Positions 36,406 to 45,034 of a DNA stretch of 64,000 bases are shown here, piece by piece. The notes beneath the pieces were generated by a model. The model made no database searches and was not told the DNA's origin. It worked only from the letters and a program-made list of their open reading frames with translations. Made by a program: the position numbers and the translations under genes. Position 1 is the stretch's first letter. Each line of letters begins with the position of its first letter. This DNA is from Gemmatimonas aurantiaca. Its GTDB lineage: Bacteria; Gemmatimonadota; Gemmatimonadetes; Gemmatimonadales; Gemmatimonadaceae. The stretch spans positions 62,001 through 126,000 of the forward strand of contig NZ_JBBCJO010000012.1 of the NCBI RefSeq assembly GCF_037190085.1, written 5' to 3'.

Positions 36406-38639
36406 CAGAACGCGTGACCGAGGCCGAAGTGAAACACGAGACGCGAGAGGAACGTGCGCCCGCCCGACGGACGGAACGTCGCCGGACACGACAGCACGTC
36501 GTCATAGTTGGCGTTGGGGTCCGTGCGGGGACTGGCGCAGTAGAACAGCTGGTCTCCTTCCTTGGCTTTCGGCGTGATGTACAGCGCGCGTCCCACCGTG
36601 CTGGCGTAGGGTCGATACCCCACATCCATGCGGAAGGGCCCGAGCGGCGTCACCACGCGCAGGCCCACACCGGGTGTATAACGCATGTCCTTCCACGCGA
36701 AACGCTGCGAACTCGTTTCCCAGAGCGCACCGGCGTCCACGAACGTCACGAACTGCAGCTCCTCGGCGAGAAAGCGGAAACCATGGCGGTACTCCACATT
36801 CCCCACCACCATGGCCGTGCCACCGCGTGGGACCACGCGATCGTAGCTCCCCCCCTGCCGGGCCACCAGCTCGAACGACCCGTCGGGCAACGGCACGGTG
36901 TCGACTTTCGAGACGACGTACACCACCGGCCCGAGCAGATTCTGCTGGAATCCGCGCACCGAATTCTGACCGCCCACGAACAGGCGTTCCTGTTGTGGCA
37001 GCAGCGGCGTGCCATCCACGAGATCGGCACCAGGCGCAAAGACCCCGGAGGCCTGTACCCGCAGGCCGATCACGCCACGCAGCGCCCGCAGAAACGTCGC
37101 GCCTTCGATGGTGCTGCGGTAGAAACGCAACGTGGGCACATACTCGGATCTCGTGATTCCCGCACGCTGCTCTCCGCGCACGCGCCAGCCGCGGGAAGGG
37201 TTCACCACATCGTTGGTGCGATCGTACGCGGCCGAGGCGCTGGCAATGCCGATGCCCCGACCGAGCATGGACATGATGATCTCCTCGATCTGGCATTGGC
37301 CGAACCGCGTGCAGGCAATCGCCGCATCGACCTCGGTCCTGCCGTTTTCGTATTGCAACCCTGCCGTGCCGGCCAGGCGACGCGAGAACTGCCGGCTCAA
37401 TTCGAACAGCGTACCGATCGTCGTTTCACGCAGGTACGCAAACGGTTCGCTGCGCCGTTCGCTGTATACCGACAGCGTGGGCGTCACGGGCAATCCCAAC
37501 AACTGCGAACTGGTTAGCGTCGAACCCACGTAATAATTGAGCCGTTCGCTGAACTGATCCCGACGGACGGCAGGAGCGCAGAGTGCGGGTGCAAATCCCA
37601 GCGGTGTGCCCACACCGATCTTGGACGCACGCGCGGACAGCTCGACACGGCGCCCCACGCCGAGAAATCCGCGATCCACCACACGCCCCTGGGCGCGGAT
37701 GCAATCGAGCGTGGCCCACCCCAGCCCGGCGCGCGCACTCCGCGTCTTCGCCTCGGCCACCGACACATTGAGCCCGATCAGTGAATCACTGGCCGCGCCC
37801 GGCATCTTCAGCGTGTCCAGGAGCACCAGACGGAACGCCTCCGAGCGATACAGCGCCCGTTGGGCTTCCACGAGATCGCTCGAGCTGTAGCGGTCGCCCG
37901 GTTTGATGGCGACAAGACGGGTCACCTCGCTCGAGTCCACCCGCCGCGGCTCCCCCTCCTTGACCGGCTGGATGTTGACCTTCACCTCGCCGATGCGGAG
38001 ACGGGCCCCCGTTTCAAACGTGAGCGCCAGCGCCACCCGTGCGGTTGTCGAATCGATGGTGATGTCCATCACTGGCATTTCCGCCCGCGCAAAACCAACG
38101 TCGCGCAGTCGGCTCAGGACGGCCACAACTGTGGTATCCACGATCGAACGATCGAATCGCGTGCCCCGCAGCGCCAGCAAGGTCTGGTCGTAGGGACGGC
38201 GTCCGGAGGGCGGTTCCGGCAATCCGGACACGGCCACCGTATCGATGATCGCCTCCGGTCCCGGTTCCACGATGAAGCGCACCCGCACCCCATCCTTCCG
38301 TCGCTGCACATCCGGTGTCACGGTCGCCTGAAACCACCCCGCCTGCCGATGCAACACCGCAATACGCAGCGCATCACGCCGCATCTCCAGCGAATCGAGA
38401 CAGGGCACACTGCCGATATGCAGCAGCCGGGTGACGATGCCCGGCTCGTGCGTCACGATGCTGGCGGCCAGCGTCAGATCATCGAATCCGGGGCTGCCGC
38501 TGAATGACACGGACCGTACCCGTTCACTGTCATCACAGCGCGCCGCGCGCTGTGCGGACACCGCCATCGGGATCGCGGACAGCAACGCGGCCGTCACCGC
38601 CACCAGCACGCCACGCGGGCGAGGGCGGAGCCGCATCAT
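36405..38639 (-). CDS. tamA: outer-membrane assembly protein TamA (Omp85 family)
   Basis: The protein has 744 residues with a signal peptide (MMRLRPRPRGVLVAVTAALL to VSAQ). Three POTRA-like domains span about residues 35-300. The C-terminal 16-strand barrel carries the Omp85 signatures QNSVRGFQQN (VRGF lid-lock motif) and TPLGPFRMDVGY, and the last residue is Phe, as for BAM-inserted barrels. With the coupled tamB gene this indicates the TAM complex instead of BamA. It diverges from the small membrane-protein gene at 38765 across a 125-base gap. Confidence 0.93.
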   Translation of the reverse strand: MMRLRPRPRGVLVAVTAALLSAIPMAVSAQRAARCDDSERVRSVSFSGSPGFDDLTLAASIVTHEPGIVTRLLHIGSVPCLDSLEMRRDALRIAVLHRQAGWFQATVTPDVQRRKDGVRVRFIVEPGPEAIIDTVAVSGLPEPPSGRRPYDQTLLALRGTRFDRSIVDTTVVAVLSRLRDVGFARAEMPVMDITIDSTTARVALALTFETGARLRIGEVKVNIQPVKEGEPRRVDSSEVTRLVAIKPGDRYSSSDLVEAQRALYRSEAFRLVLLDTLKMPGAASDSLIGLNVSVAEAKTRSARAGLGWATLDCIRAQGRVVDRGFLGVGRRVELSARASKIGVGTPLGFAPALCAPAVRRDQFSERLNYYVGSTLTSSQLLGLPVTPTLSVYSERRSEPFAYLRETTIGTLFELSRQFSRRLAGTAGLQYENGRTEVDAAIACTRFGQCQIEEIIMSMLGRGIGIASASAAYDRTNDVVNPSRGWRVRGEQRAGITRSEYVPTLRFYRSTIEGATFLRALRGVIGLRVQASGVFAPGADLVDGTPLLPQQERLFVGGQNSVRGFQQNLLGPVVYVVSKVDTVPLPDGSFELVARQGGSYDRVVPRGGTAMVVGNVEYRHGFRFLAEELQFVTFVDAGALWETSSQRFAWKDMRYTPGVGLRVVTPLGPFRMDVGYRPYASTVGRALYITPKAKEGDQLFYCASPRTDPNANYDDVLSCPATFRPSGGRTFLSRLVFHFGLGHAF

Positions 38640-38764
38640 CGAGTCGAAGAGGTAAAACCGTGGGTCATGTCGGGACGAATCTAACGGGACATAGATTCCG
38701 AAGTCTTTTCAACCGCGCGTTCGGTCGCGGTTTCCACTGTGCTTTCAACGTTCAGGAGCCTTTC

Positions 38765-39445
38765 ATGCGCGCGCGCGTCCCTCTGCTGGTGCTGATGCTG
38801 AGTGCGGCCCTGGTTCCCGTGACGGTGACCGCACAGGTCCTGGGGGATACCCTGCAGAGCCCGGTGGAAGATCCGCGACCGACCGCGTATTCCGCCAACC
38901 TGGTGACGCCGACCACAAATCTGTCTCCTGTGCCGCTCGTGCGCGTGGTCCCCGTCGGTCTGACCCGGACCGCCGAGGACACGCCGCAGGACACGGTGCG
39001 CCGACGCCCCCGTGCGGTGGTCTATTCCGACGGATACGCCGTCCGCCTCAAGATCCACCGGACCCTGAGCTGGGCCATGCTGCCCCTGTTTGCAGCGTCC
39101 TATTTTTCGGGCGACCAACTGCTCGAACATGGCAGCGACGCGCCGTCCTGGGCTCGCAACCTCCACCCGGCGGCGGCCACGTCCACCGCCGTGCTCTTCG
39201 GTGCCAACGCCGTCACCGGCACATGGAATCTCTGGGAGGGACGCCATGACCCCAACGGACGCACCAGACGTTTCCTGCACGGCGCCCTCTTCATGGCCGC
39301 CAGCGGCGGTTTCGCCTACGCCGGTACCCGACTCGCCGATGAAGCGGAGCAGTCGGGCGCCAAGCGCCGACAGCATCGCAACGTGAACCTGGCCTCGATG
39401 GGGGTGTCCACGGCCAGTTGGCTGATCATGCTGGTCGGCAACTGA
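38765..39445 (+). CDS. membrane protein with histidine-bearing helices, unknown family
   Basis: The protein has 226 residues. CAGGAG lies before the ATG at 38765. A signal peptide (MRARVPLLVLMLSAALVPVT to VTAQ) is followed by a Pro/Thr-rich linker to about residue 90 and then four hydrophobic helices. Histidines fall at or near the helices: KIHRTLSWAML, NLHPAAATST, RFLHGALFMAA and RQHRNVNLASM. That spacing is like the haem ligands of small cytochrome b561-type proteins, but I cannot assign a family. It is followed 11 bases later by another four-helix protein and then a Rieske protein, so an electron-transfer role in one membrane complex is plausible. Confidence 0.65.
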   Translation: MRARVPLLVLMLSAALVPVTVTAQVLGDTLQSPVEDPRPTAYSANLVTPTTNLSPVPLVRVVPVGLTRTAEDTPQDTVRRRPRAVVYSDGYAVRLKIHRTLSWAMLPLFAASYFSGDQLLEHGSDAPSWARNLHPAAATSTAVLFGANAVTGTWNLWEGRHDPNGRTRRFLHGALFMAASGGFAYAGTRLADEAEQSGAKRRQHRNVNLASMGVSTASWLIMLVGN

Positions 39446-39456
39446 GCATTCCCTCC

Positions 39457-39945
39457 ATGCCCGATTCGATCACGGCCCTGCTGCAGCCCTGGGCCGATTT
39501 CCACGCCGAACACACCACGCTGGCCACCGCGCTCGTGGCGGTCCATCTCCTTGGTCTGTTCGTCGGCGGCGGCATCGCCATCGGCGCCGACCGGCGTGTC
39601 CTCCTGGCTCAGCCCGGCACCGGCGAAGCGTACATCGCAGCCGGCGCGGATCTCGCGGCCACGCACGGTATCGTGCTCATCGCATTGACCATCACCGTCC
39701 TGAGCGGCGTGGCGCTGGCCGCGGCCGACGCCGGCACCTTTGCCGTGTCTCCGGTGTTCTGGAGCAAGATGACGGTGTTCGGGCTGCTGCTGCTGAACGG
39801 TTCGCAGATGCGTCGCACCGAACGTCGGATCACGGGCGACGCGGATCCGGCACTGCCGTGGAACCGCCTCCGGCGTTCGGCCTGGCTCAGCATCAGCGGC
39901 TGGTTGCTGCTGGTGGTGCTCGGCGTCGTACTCGCCAACACGTGA
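39457..39945 (+). CDS. four-helix membrane protein, unknown family
   Basis: The protein has 162 residues from the ATG at 39457. Four hydrophobic helices are visible, with histidines in the first two (LVAVHLLGLFVGGG and AATHGIVLIALTI), a Lys/Asn-containing third (FWSKMTVFGLLLLNGSQMRR) and a fourth near the C-terminus. No domain was recognised. It lies between the His-rich four-helix protein and the Rieske protein, with 11 and 34 bases of spacing, so the three are probably one operon and may form one redox complex. Confidence 0.65.
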   Translation: MPDSITALLQPWADFHAEHTTLATALVAVHLLGLFVGGGIAIGADRRVLLAQPGTGEAYIAAGADLAATHGIVLIALTITVLSGVALAAADAGTFAVSPVFWSKMTVFGLLLLNGSQMRRTERRITGDADPALPWNRLRRSAWLSISGWLLLVVLGVVLANT

Positions 39946-39979
39946 TGCACCGAATTCCTGACCGTTTTTTGACCGCTCC

Positions 39980-40492
39980 ATGACCACACGGCCCACAGCC
40001 GACGCTTGCACCGCCTGCACATCCCGGCGCGCCTTCCTGCGCGAGACCGCCAGCGTTCTGGCAGCATTCGGTGTGCTGGGTGACCTCGATGCCCCAGAAC
40101 CCGGCGGTCCGTGGCGTGCCCTCGAAGCACTCGCACCGCGTGGCGCGGGGAGCAGCATCCGCTATCCCATTCCGCCAAGCGATGGCGTCTCCATCGACAA
40201 GAAGAACGAAGTGATTCTCTGCCGGTCGGGACTCGAGGTGTACGCGTTCGCTCTCTCCTGCCCGCATCAGAACACCGCCTTGCGCGCACGGCCCAAGAAC
40301 GCGGGATTCCAGTGTCCCAAACACGGGTCACGGTATCAGCCCGACGGCACCTTCATCAGTGGACGGGCCACGCGAAACATGGACCGTCTGCCCATCAGCC
40401 GGGACGGCGACGTGCTGGTGGTCGATGCGGACGTGCTCTTCGAGAGCGACAAGGACCCGGCCCGCTGGGCGGCCGCGCTCGTGCGGCTCTGA
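39980..40492 (+). CDS. Tat-exported Rieske [2Fe-2S] protein
   Basis: The protein has 170 residues. The N-terminus has a twin-arginine motif (SRRAFLRETASVLAAFGVL), so it is probably exported folded and may stay anchored by this helix. The Rieske cluster ligands are CPH near residue 93 and CPKH near residue 113 (C-x-H and C-x-x-H), followed by SRYQPDGTFISG. Rieske proteins pass electrons from quinol to cytochromes. No cytochrome b/c1 genes of the usual kind are nearby, and the two preceding small membrane proteins could be the membrane partner. It ends the three-gene group. Confidence 0.88.
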   Translation: MTTRPTADACTACTSRRAFLRETASVLAAFGVLGDLDAPEPGGPWRALEALAPRGAGSSIRYPIPPSDGVSIDKKNEVILCRSGLEVYAFALSCPHQNTALRARPKNAGFQCPKHGSRYQPDGTFISGRATRNMDRLPISRDGDVLVVDADVLFESDKDPARWAAALVRL

Positions 40493-40698
40493 GGCAGCTC
40501 CGAAGTAGGTCCGCAGCAGCTCCGAGACCGCGCGGATTCCGCTCCGAGTCGGGCAATCCCGTGTGCTCCATGGTCTTCCGTTGGCTCTGTCACGGCGCGA
40601 CGTTCCATGACGAGCAGCGTCCGCATTGTCGGAGGAGCGGCTTCCCGCGGTCCCTCCCCATCCGGACGCCGGCACCATCACGATCCTGTCCTGACGTC

Positions 40699-42048
40699 AT
40701 GCGCTTCTTCCGATTCGCCTCCAGCGCCGGGAGCTTGCTTCCGGCGCTGCGTGTACCCAGCCCTGTCCTTGCCCTCCTGATCGGGCTTCCGGCTCTTCCC
40801 GCGGCGCTCACCGCCCAACGCCCGGCCCCGGCCCGAACTGCCCCCACACCACTCGAAGCCTCCATCGACAAACTGGCCACGCACCCCACCGTGGTCGCGG
40901 CCATGAAGGCCATCGAGTCCGACAATGCGTGGACGCTCGGGAAGCAGGTCGCGCTGTGTGAGATTCCCGCGCCGCCGTTCAAGGAAGCCGCCCGCGCCGC
41001 GGCCTATCGCGACGAGATGAAGGCGCTCGGCGTGCAGAACGTGCGGATGGACAGCGAAGGCAACGTCATCGGCGAAATCCGCGGCTCGCGTCCCGGTCCC
41101 ACCCTGCTGCTCGCCGGACACCTCGATACCGTCTTCCCCGAAGGCACCGATGTGAAGGTGAAGCGTGACGACACCAGGTTCACCGGCCCCGGCATCGGCG
41201 ACGACTGTCGCGGTCTGGCCGTGGTGCTCGCCGTGGCGCGTCAGGTGATCACACAGAAGGTCCCCATCAGCGGGCGTCTGCTGGTGGTCGGCAATGTGGG
41301 CGAAGAAGGTCCGGGCAACCTCCGTGGCACACGCGCGCTCTTCAACGGGCCGCTCAAGGACTCCATCGATCTGTTCATCTCGGTGGACGGCACGGGGTAT
41401 GGCATCACCAACGGCGGCGTGGGCAGCAACCGGTACCGTGTGCACTACAAGGGCCCCGGCGGTCACAGCTACGGCGCATTCGGCATGCCCAACCCCATCC
41501 ACGCCATGGGACGTGCCATCGCGAAGATTGGCGATCTCGAAGCCACCACGAAGCCCAAGGTGACATTCAACGTCGGCATCGTCTCCGGCGGCACGTCGGT
41601 CAACTCCATTCCGTTCGAAGGCATCATGGAGATCGACCTGCGCAGCGAATCGGCTCCGGCGCTCGCCGAGATCGATGGTCGGCTGCAGACCGCGCTGCGG
41701 CAGGCCTTGGCCGAGGAGAAGGCGCGCTGGCCGCAGAGCAAGGCGGCACTCGATCTGGTGATCGACACCATCGGTATCCGTCCCGCGGGCGTGACGGCGG
41801 ATACCTCGTTCATCGTGCGCACATCGCTCGCCGCGGCCCGTACGATGAACATCTATGCACCGCTCACCACATCGAGCACCGACGCCAACGTGCCCATGGC
41901 GCTTGGCCGGCCGGCCGTGACGCTCGACGGGGGTGGGGTCGGTCGTGGGGCGCACTCGCTCGACGAGAGCTACGACGACCGCAACGATGGTTTCAAAGGA
42001 CCGCAGTGGGTGATGCTCGTGGTGCTCGGGCTGCTCGGGGTGAAATAG
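40699..42048 (+). CDS. secreted M20 family metallopeptidase
   Basis: The protein is 449 residues from the ATG at 40699, with a long hydrophobic leader ending near LTAQRP. Metal ligands of the M20 family are in place: AGHLDTVFP (His, Asp), GIGDDCRGL (Asp), GNVGEEGPGNL (Glu-Glu), SVDGTGYG (Asp) and GRGAHSLDE (His). The lid domain lies between (GVGSNRYRVHYKGPGGHSYG). Such enzymes are exported di-zinc aminopeptidases or dipeptidases. About 200 bases without a gene separate it from the Rieske gene. It converges on gluQ with a 24-base gap. Confidence 0.92.
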   Translation: MRFFRFASSAGSLLPALRVPSPVLALLIGLPALPAALTAQRPAPARTAPTPLEASIDKLATHPTVVAAMKAIESDNAWTLGKQVALCEIPAPPFKEAARAAAYRDEMKALGVQNVRMDSEGNVIGEIRGSRPGPTLLLAGHLDTVFPEGTDVKVKRDDTRFTGPGIGDDCRGLAVVLAVARQVITQKVPISGRLLVVGNVGEEGPGNLRGTRALFNGPLKDSIDLFISVDGTGYGITNGGVGSNRYRVHYKGPGGHSYGAFGMPNPIHAMGRAIAKIGDLEATTKPKVTFNVGIVSGGTSVNSIPFEGIMEIDLRSESAPALAEIDGRLQTALRQALAEEKARWPQSKAALDLVIDTIGIRPAGVTADTSFIVRTSLAAARTMNIYAPLTTSSTDANVPMALGRPAVTLDGGGVGRGAHSLDESYDDRNDGFKGPQWVMLVVLGLLGVK

Positions 42049-42072
42049 CCCCGCCAGCGCGCACCCGGACGA

Positions 42073-43026
42073 TCACACGCTGAACAACGCCGGCACATCG
42101 CCGGCGTGCAGTGTGCGATGCACCGGCAGCAACCCGGCACGTACCGCGGCCTCGCCCAACAGCGAGGCCGCGCTCATTCCGGCCTGTCGGAGTTCACGCA
42201 GTGCCGTGTCGTGGTTGGCTTTGCTCAGTTTGCTGCCATCCGCGTGCACCAGCAGCGTGTGGTGCAGGAACAGCGGGGGGGTCGGGCGTCCCAGCAAGGT
42301 CGCCAACTGCAACTGCCGGCCCGTGCTGGACAGCAGGTCTTCCCCGCGGATCACCACGTCCAACTCGTGGGCCATGTCGTCGACCACCACGGCGAACTGA
42401 TACGTCCATTGCCCGTGTCGATCGCGCACGAGCACGTCGCCACATTGTCGTGATGGATGTTGCACCTGCCGACCCATGCGCAGGTCATCAAAAACGAAGG
42501 TCTCCGGTTCGAGACGGACACGCCGCGCCCAGCTTTCCGCGTCGCTCACCTGTTGCAGCCGGCACGTGCCTGGATAGCGCGGCTCTTCGCCCGATGCATG
42601 AGGGACGCGTTGCGCGATGTCGCGGCGGGTGCATCGGCAGGCATAGACGAGGCCGCGTTCAGTGAGCTCATGCAGCGCCGTCTCGTAGCGCGCGCCCTGA
42701 TCCGATTGACGCGCCGGGTGCCCCTGCCCCGGTGACACCGCGCGAAAGGAAGCCACCGGATGGATGTCGGCTTCGAAACCCAGCCATTCGAGATCGTCCA
42801 GCAATGCCGCTTCGTACTCCGGACGACAGCGGGTGCGATCGTGGTCTTCGATGCGCAGCACCACCTGTCCTCCGAACGCTCCGGCCACGCCCCAGACATG
42901 CATCGCATTCACGAGATGCCCGAGATGCATGTACCCCGTTGGCGCGGGAGCGAATCGTGTACGCCACCCGGCCCGAGCGGCCAGACGCTGTGACAGGGTC
43001 TCACCCCAGGAGGATCGGCGAACCAT
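42073..43026 (-). CDS. gluQ: glutamyl-Q tRNA(Asp) synthetase
   Basis: The protein has 317 residues, the size of GluQ, a truncated glutamyl-tRNA synthetase that attaches Glu to queuosine-34 of tRNA(Asp). The class I signatures are HLGH in FAPAPTGYMHLGHLVNA and a KMSKS-like SKLSKANHDT. The cysteine group (CRC near residue 131, with Tyr and Cys in YPGTC) marks the GluQ zinc site. The anticodon-binding half of GluRS is absent, as expected. It follows the Rrf2 regulator by 60 bases in the same direction and may share its transcript. Confidence 0.93.
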   Translation of the reverse strand: MVRRSSWGETLSQRLAARAGWRTRFAPAPTGYMHLGHLVNAMHVWGVAGAFGGQVVLRIEDHDRTRCRPEYEAALLDDLEWLGFEADIHPVASFRAVSPGQGHPARQSDQGARYETALHELTERGLVYACRCTRRDIAQRVPHASGEEPRYPGTCRLQQVSDAESWARRVRLEPETFVFDDLRMGRQVQHPSRQCGDVLVRDRHGQWTYQFAVVVDDMAHELDVVIRGEDLLSSTGRQLQLATLLGRPTPPLFLHHTLLVHADGSKLSKANHDTALRELRQAGMSAASLLGEAAVRAGLLPVHRTLHAGDVPALFSV

Positions 43027-43086
43027 CTCCCACGCTACGTCGCCGATCCCTGAACTTCAACGCGCCCGGCCGGACCGGGACCGCGA

Positions 43087-43527
43087 CTACAACGCGCCTG
43101 TCAGTACGGGCGCCTCGTTCATCGCCGGCACGTCCTCGAGGAGATCGGCCACCGTGGTTTCGGCGAACTTCCGCGCCGCATACCCCACGATCGCGTTCCA
43201 CTTCGGATGCAGTGCGCAGGGGTTCTGCGAATCGCAGGCGTGGTTCCGCAACAGGCAGGCAGGAATGCGGGTGTCGTCGAACGGGGCGATGATGCGTTGC
43301 AACGTCAGCTCCTCGGGCGGCACGGCCAACGTGAAGCCGCCCGCGGCCCCGCGTGCGCTGTGGACGATGCCCGCCTTCGCCAGCGCGTTCAGCGTCTTCG
43401 CGAGGTAGTTGCGGGGAGCGCCGAGTTGATCGGCAATCGCATCGGCCGAAAGTGCCGTCGCGGCACCGTGGCGCGCCAGAAGAATGACAGCGCGCAGAGC
43501 GTGTTCAGCAGTCGCCGAAAGCAGCAT
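43087..43527 (-). CDS. Rrf2 family transcriptional regulator
   Basis: The protein is 146 residues from the ATG at 43527 (MLLSATAEHALRAVILLARH), where Rrf2 proteins normally start. The winged helix runs to GGFTLAVPPEEL. A Cys cluster follows (CLLRNHACDSQNPCALHP), giving three conserved cysteines that in this family bind a [2Fe-2S] or [4Fe-4S] cluster and sense iron, NO or redox state. Targets are unknown. Its upstream region holds a palindrome and three direct repeats (43690-43741), suggesting autoregulation. The gluQ gene follows. Confidence 0.92.
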   Translation of the reverse strand: MLLSATAEHALRAVILLARHGAATALSADAIADQLGAPRNYLAKTLNALAKAGIVHSARGAAGGFTLAVPPEELTLQRIIAPFDDTRIPACLLRNHACDSQNPCALHPKWNAIVGYAARKFAETTVADLLEDVPAMNEAPVLTGAL

Positions 43528-43689
43528 GGCAGGGTCGGATGAGGGTCGACGGAAACCGGCAGGAACCGTGACGGATGACGGCCGGCCCACCCGTGCCACT
43601 CGGGACCGGAAGCAAACCGCACGATGCTATGAGACTCGTCGATTCACCGCCGCCGCAAAGTCGGGAAACGACCCGGTTTTCCAGCGCCC

Positions 43690-43741
43690 TACCTGACAAT
43701 CCCGTCAGGCAATACCTCACAAGCCGGCGCGATTACCTCAC
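43690..43741 (-). promoter_or_regulatory. candidate operator repeats upstream of the Rrf2 gene
   Basis: On the plus strand, TACCTGAC (43690-43697), TACCTCAC (43713-43720) and TACCTCAC (43734-43741) lie 23 and 21 bases apart, about two helix turns. The first is half of a perfect palindrome CCTGAC-N6-GTCAGG (43692-43709). The region is the long leader of the Rrf2 gene. The palindrome could also act as a weak terminator for gspG, which ends at 43755. Confidence 0.45.
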
Positions 43742-43754
43742 GATCGCCGGACCG

Positions 43755-44225
43755 TCACTTCCAACTCGTGATATCGGCATTGTCCCCCTCACCACCGGGT
43801 TTGCCGTCAGCGCCGTACGACAGCAGATCGTAGGTGGACGGATTCACCAGCCCGGGTGCGATGTACACATAGGGCCGCCCCCATGGATCGTCGGGCACCG
43901 GCTTGCGCAGATACGGGGAGGTCCAGTTGATGGGCGGTTCGATGGTCGGCCGCTGCCACAGCGCGCCCAATCCCTGCTGCGTGGTGGGGTAGCGCCCATT
44001 GTCGAGGCGATACGCGTCGAGCGCCGTGGCCAGACTCTCGATCTGCGCCCGGGCCGTCGCCACCCGGGCATCGTCCACATGCCGGAAGAGATTCGGAGCC
44101 ACGAACGTGGCGAGGATCGCGATGACCACGATCACGACCAGCACCTCGATCAACGTCAGCCCGCGACGACACGCACCGGAGCGAACGCACGTCTCGGCGC
44201 GTTCGCAGGAACGACTAGATGCCAC
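43755..44225 (-). CDS. gspG: type II secretion major pseudopilin GspG
   Basis: The protein has 156 residues from a GTG that overlaps the TAG of the preceding gene (TAGTG). The prepilin site is RRG/LTLIEV, with Leu where mature pseudopilins usually have Phe, followed by the hydrophobic helix VLVVIVVIAILATFVAPNLF. The C-terminal part has the GspG pattern TTQQGLGALWQRP, DPWGRPYVYIAPG and the calcium-loop region YGADGKPGGEGDNADI. It forms the T2SS pseudopilus after prepilin peptidase cleavage. No other gsp gene is in the window, so this copy is away from the main T2SS operon. Confidence 0.92.
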   Translation of the reverse strand: MASSRSCERAETCVRSGACRRGLTLIEVLVVIVVIAILATFVAPNLFRHVDDARVATARAQIESLATALDAYRLDNGRYPTTQQGLGALWQRPTIEPPINWTSPYLRKPVPDDPWGRPYVYIAPGLVNPSTYDLLSYGADGKPGGEGDNADITSWK

Positions 44226-44950
44226 TACTCACCACGCGTGCGCAGGCTGTCGGGCTCGAAGAGCTTGGGATCCACCCACCCGGTGACATCGCTGAGGCGC
44301 ACCTGACGCCATCCGCCACGATCGGTACCGAGCATCGCGCGCGACGCCGGCTTGATGACGCCAACCACTTCTCCGCCGCGACTGGCATCACTGCGCACAT
44401 TCACCCAGGTGCGCGCCACCGCCGGCGTCCACACGATCGAGTCAGCCGATGTGGGCATGTCTGGCGCCGTATCCATCACGATCGAGGTGGCACTGTCCTG
44501 CAGCGCCGTCCCGGGCATCGTCCCCGTCACTCCCGACGTCGAGGGCATCGCAGCCGTCGACGATGCCACCCGTGAAGCAGCGGCGGGCCGTTCCTGCTCC
44601 GAGAGCGCACGCGCGCGTTCACCCACCGACGCAGCCGACGACGCGAGACTCGATGTCACATCGCGCAGGGCGGGGCCATAACGCCAGGCGCCCGCAGCGG
44701 CCGTGACGGTCAGCGCAATCGCGGCGGCACTGCGCAACGCCGGACCGCTCAATCGCCACGTCGACTTCACCTCGCCGCACCAGTGGCAGGGCGTATCGTG
44801 GCGATGCATGATCCCGCACCCGTGGCACGCCTTGAGCTTCACGCGCTGGCCGCGCGCGTCGTGCAGGTGAAACGGATGAGCGCACCGCGGGCATTGGGAT
44901 GCCGCGGTCAACGCCTTCGATCCGCACTCGGTGCAACGGAGATATGCCAT
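44225..44950 (-). CDS. zinc-ribbon and SH3-domain membrane protein
   Basis: The protein has 241 residues. The first 60 hold four CxxC pairs (CTEC, CPRC, CHGC, CHWC), enough for two zinc ribbons. A membrane helix follows (LRSAAAIALTVTAAAGAWRY), then a Ser/Ala/Thr-rich linker, then a bacterial SH3-like domain near the C-terminus (TWVNVRSDASRGGEVVGVIK, WRQVRLSDVTGWVDPKLFE). The ribbon is predicted to face the cytoplasm and the SH3 domain the periplasm or cell wall. It is the first gene of a coupled pair with gspG. I know no named family with this layout, so the function is open. Confidence 0.75.
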   Translation of the reverse strand: MAYLRCTECGSKALTAASQCPRCAHPFHLHDARGQRVKLKACHGCGIMHRHDTPCHWCGEVKSTWRLSGPALRSAAAIALTVTAAAGAWRYGPALRDVTSSLASSAASVGERARALSEQERPAAASRVASSTAAMPSTSGVTGTMPGTALQDSATSIVMDTAPDMPTSADSIVWTPAVARTWVNVRSDASRGGEVVGVIKPASRAMLGTDRGGWRQVRLSDVTGWVDPKLFEPDSLRTRGE

Positions 44951-45034
44951 GAACCCTGAAACCGCGAATGTGCCCGACGCGCTCCTCGAGTGACGGTTCC
45001 GCCGTCATGACCTAACTATTGACCACAAACGCAC

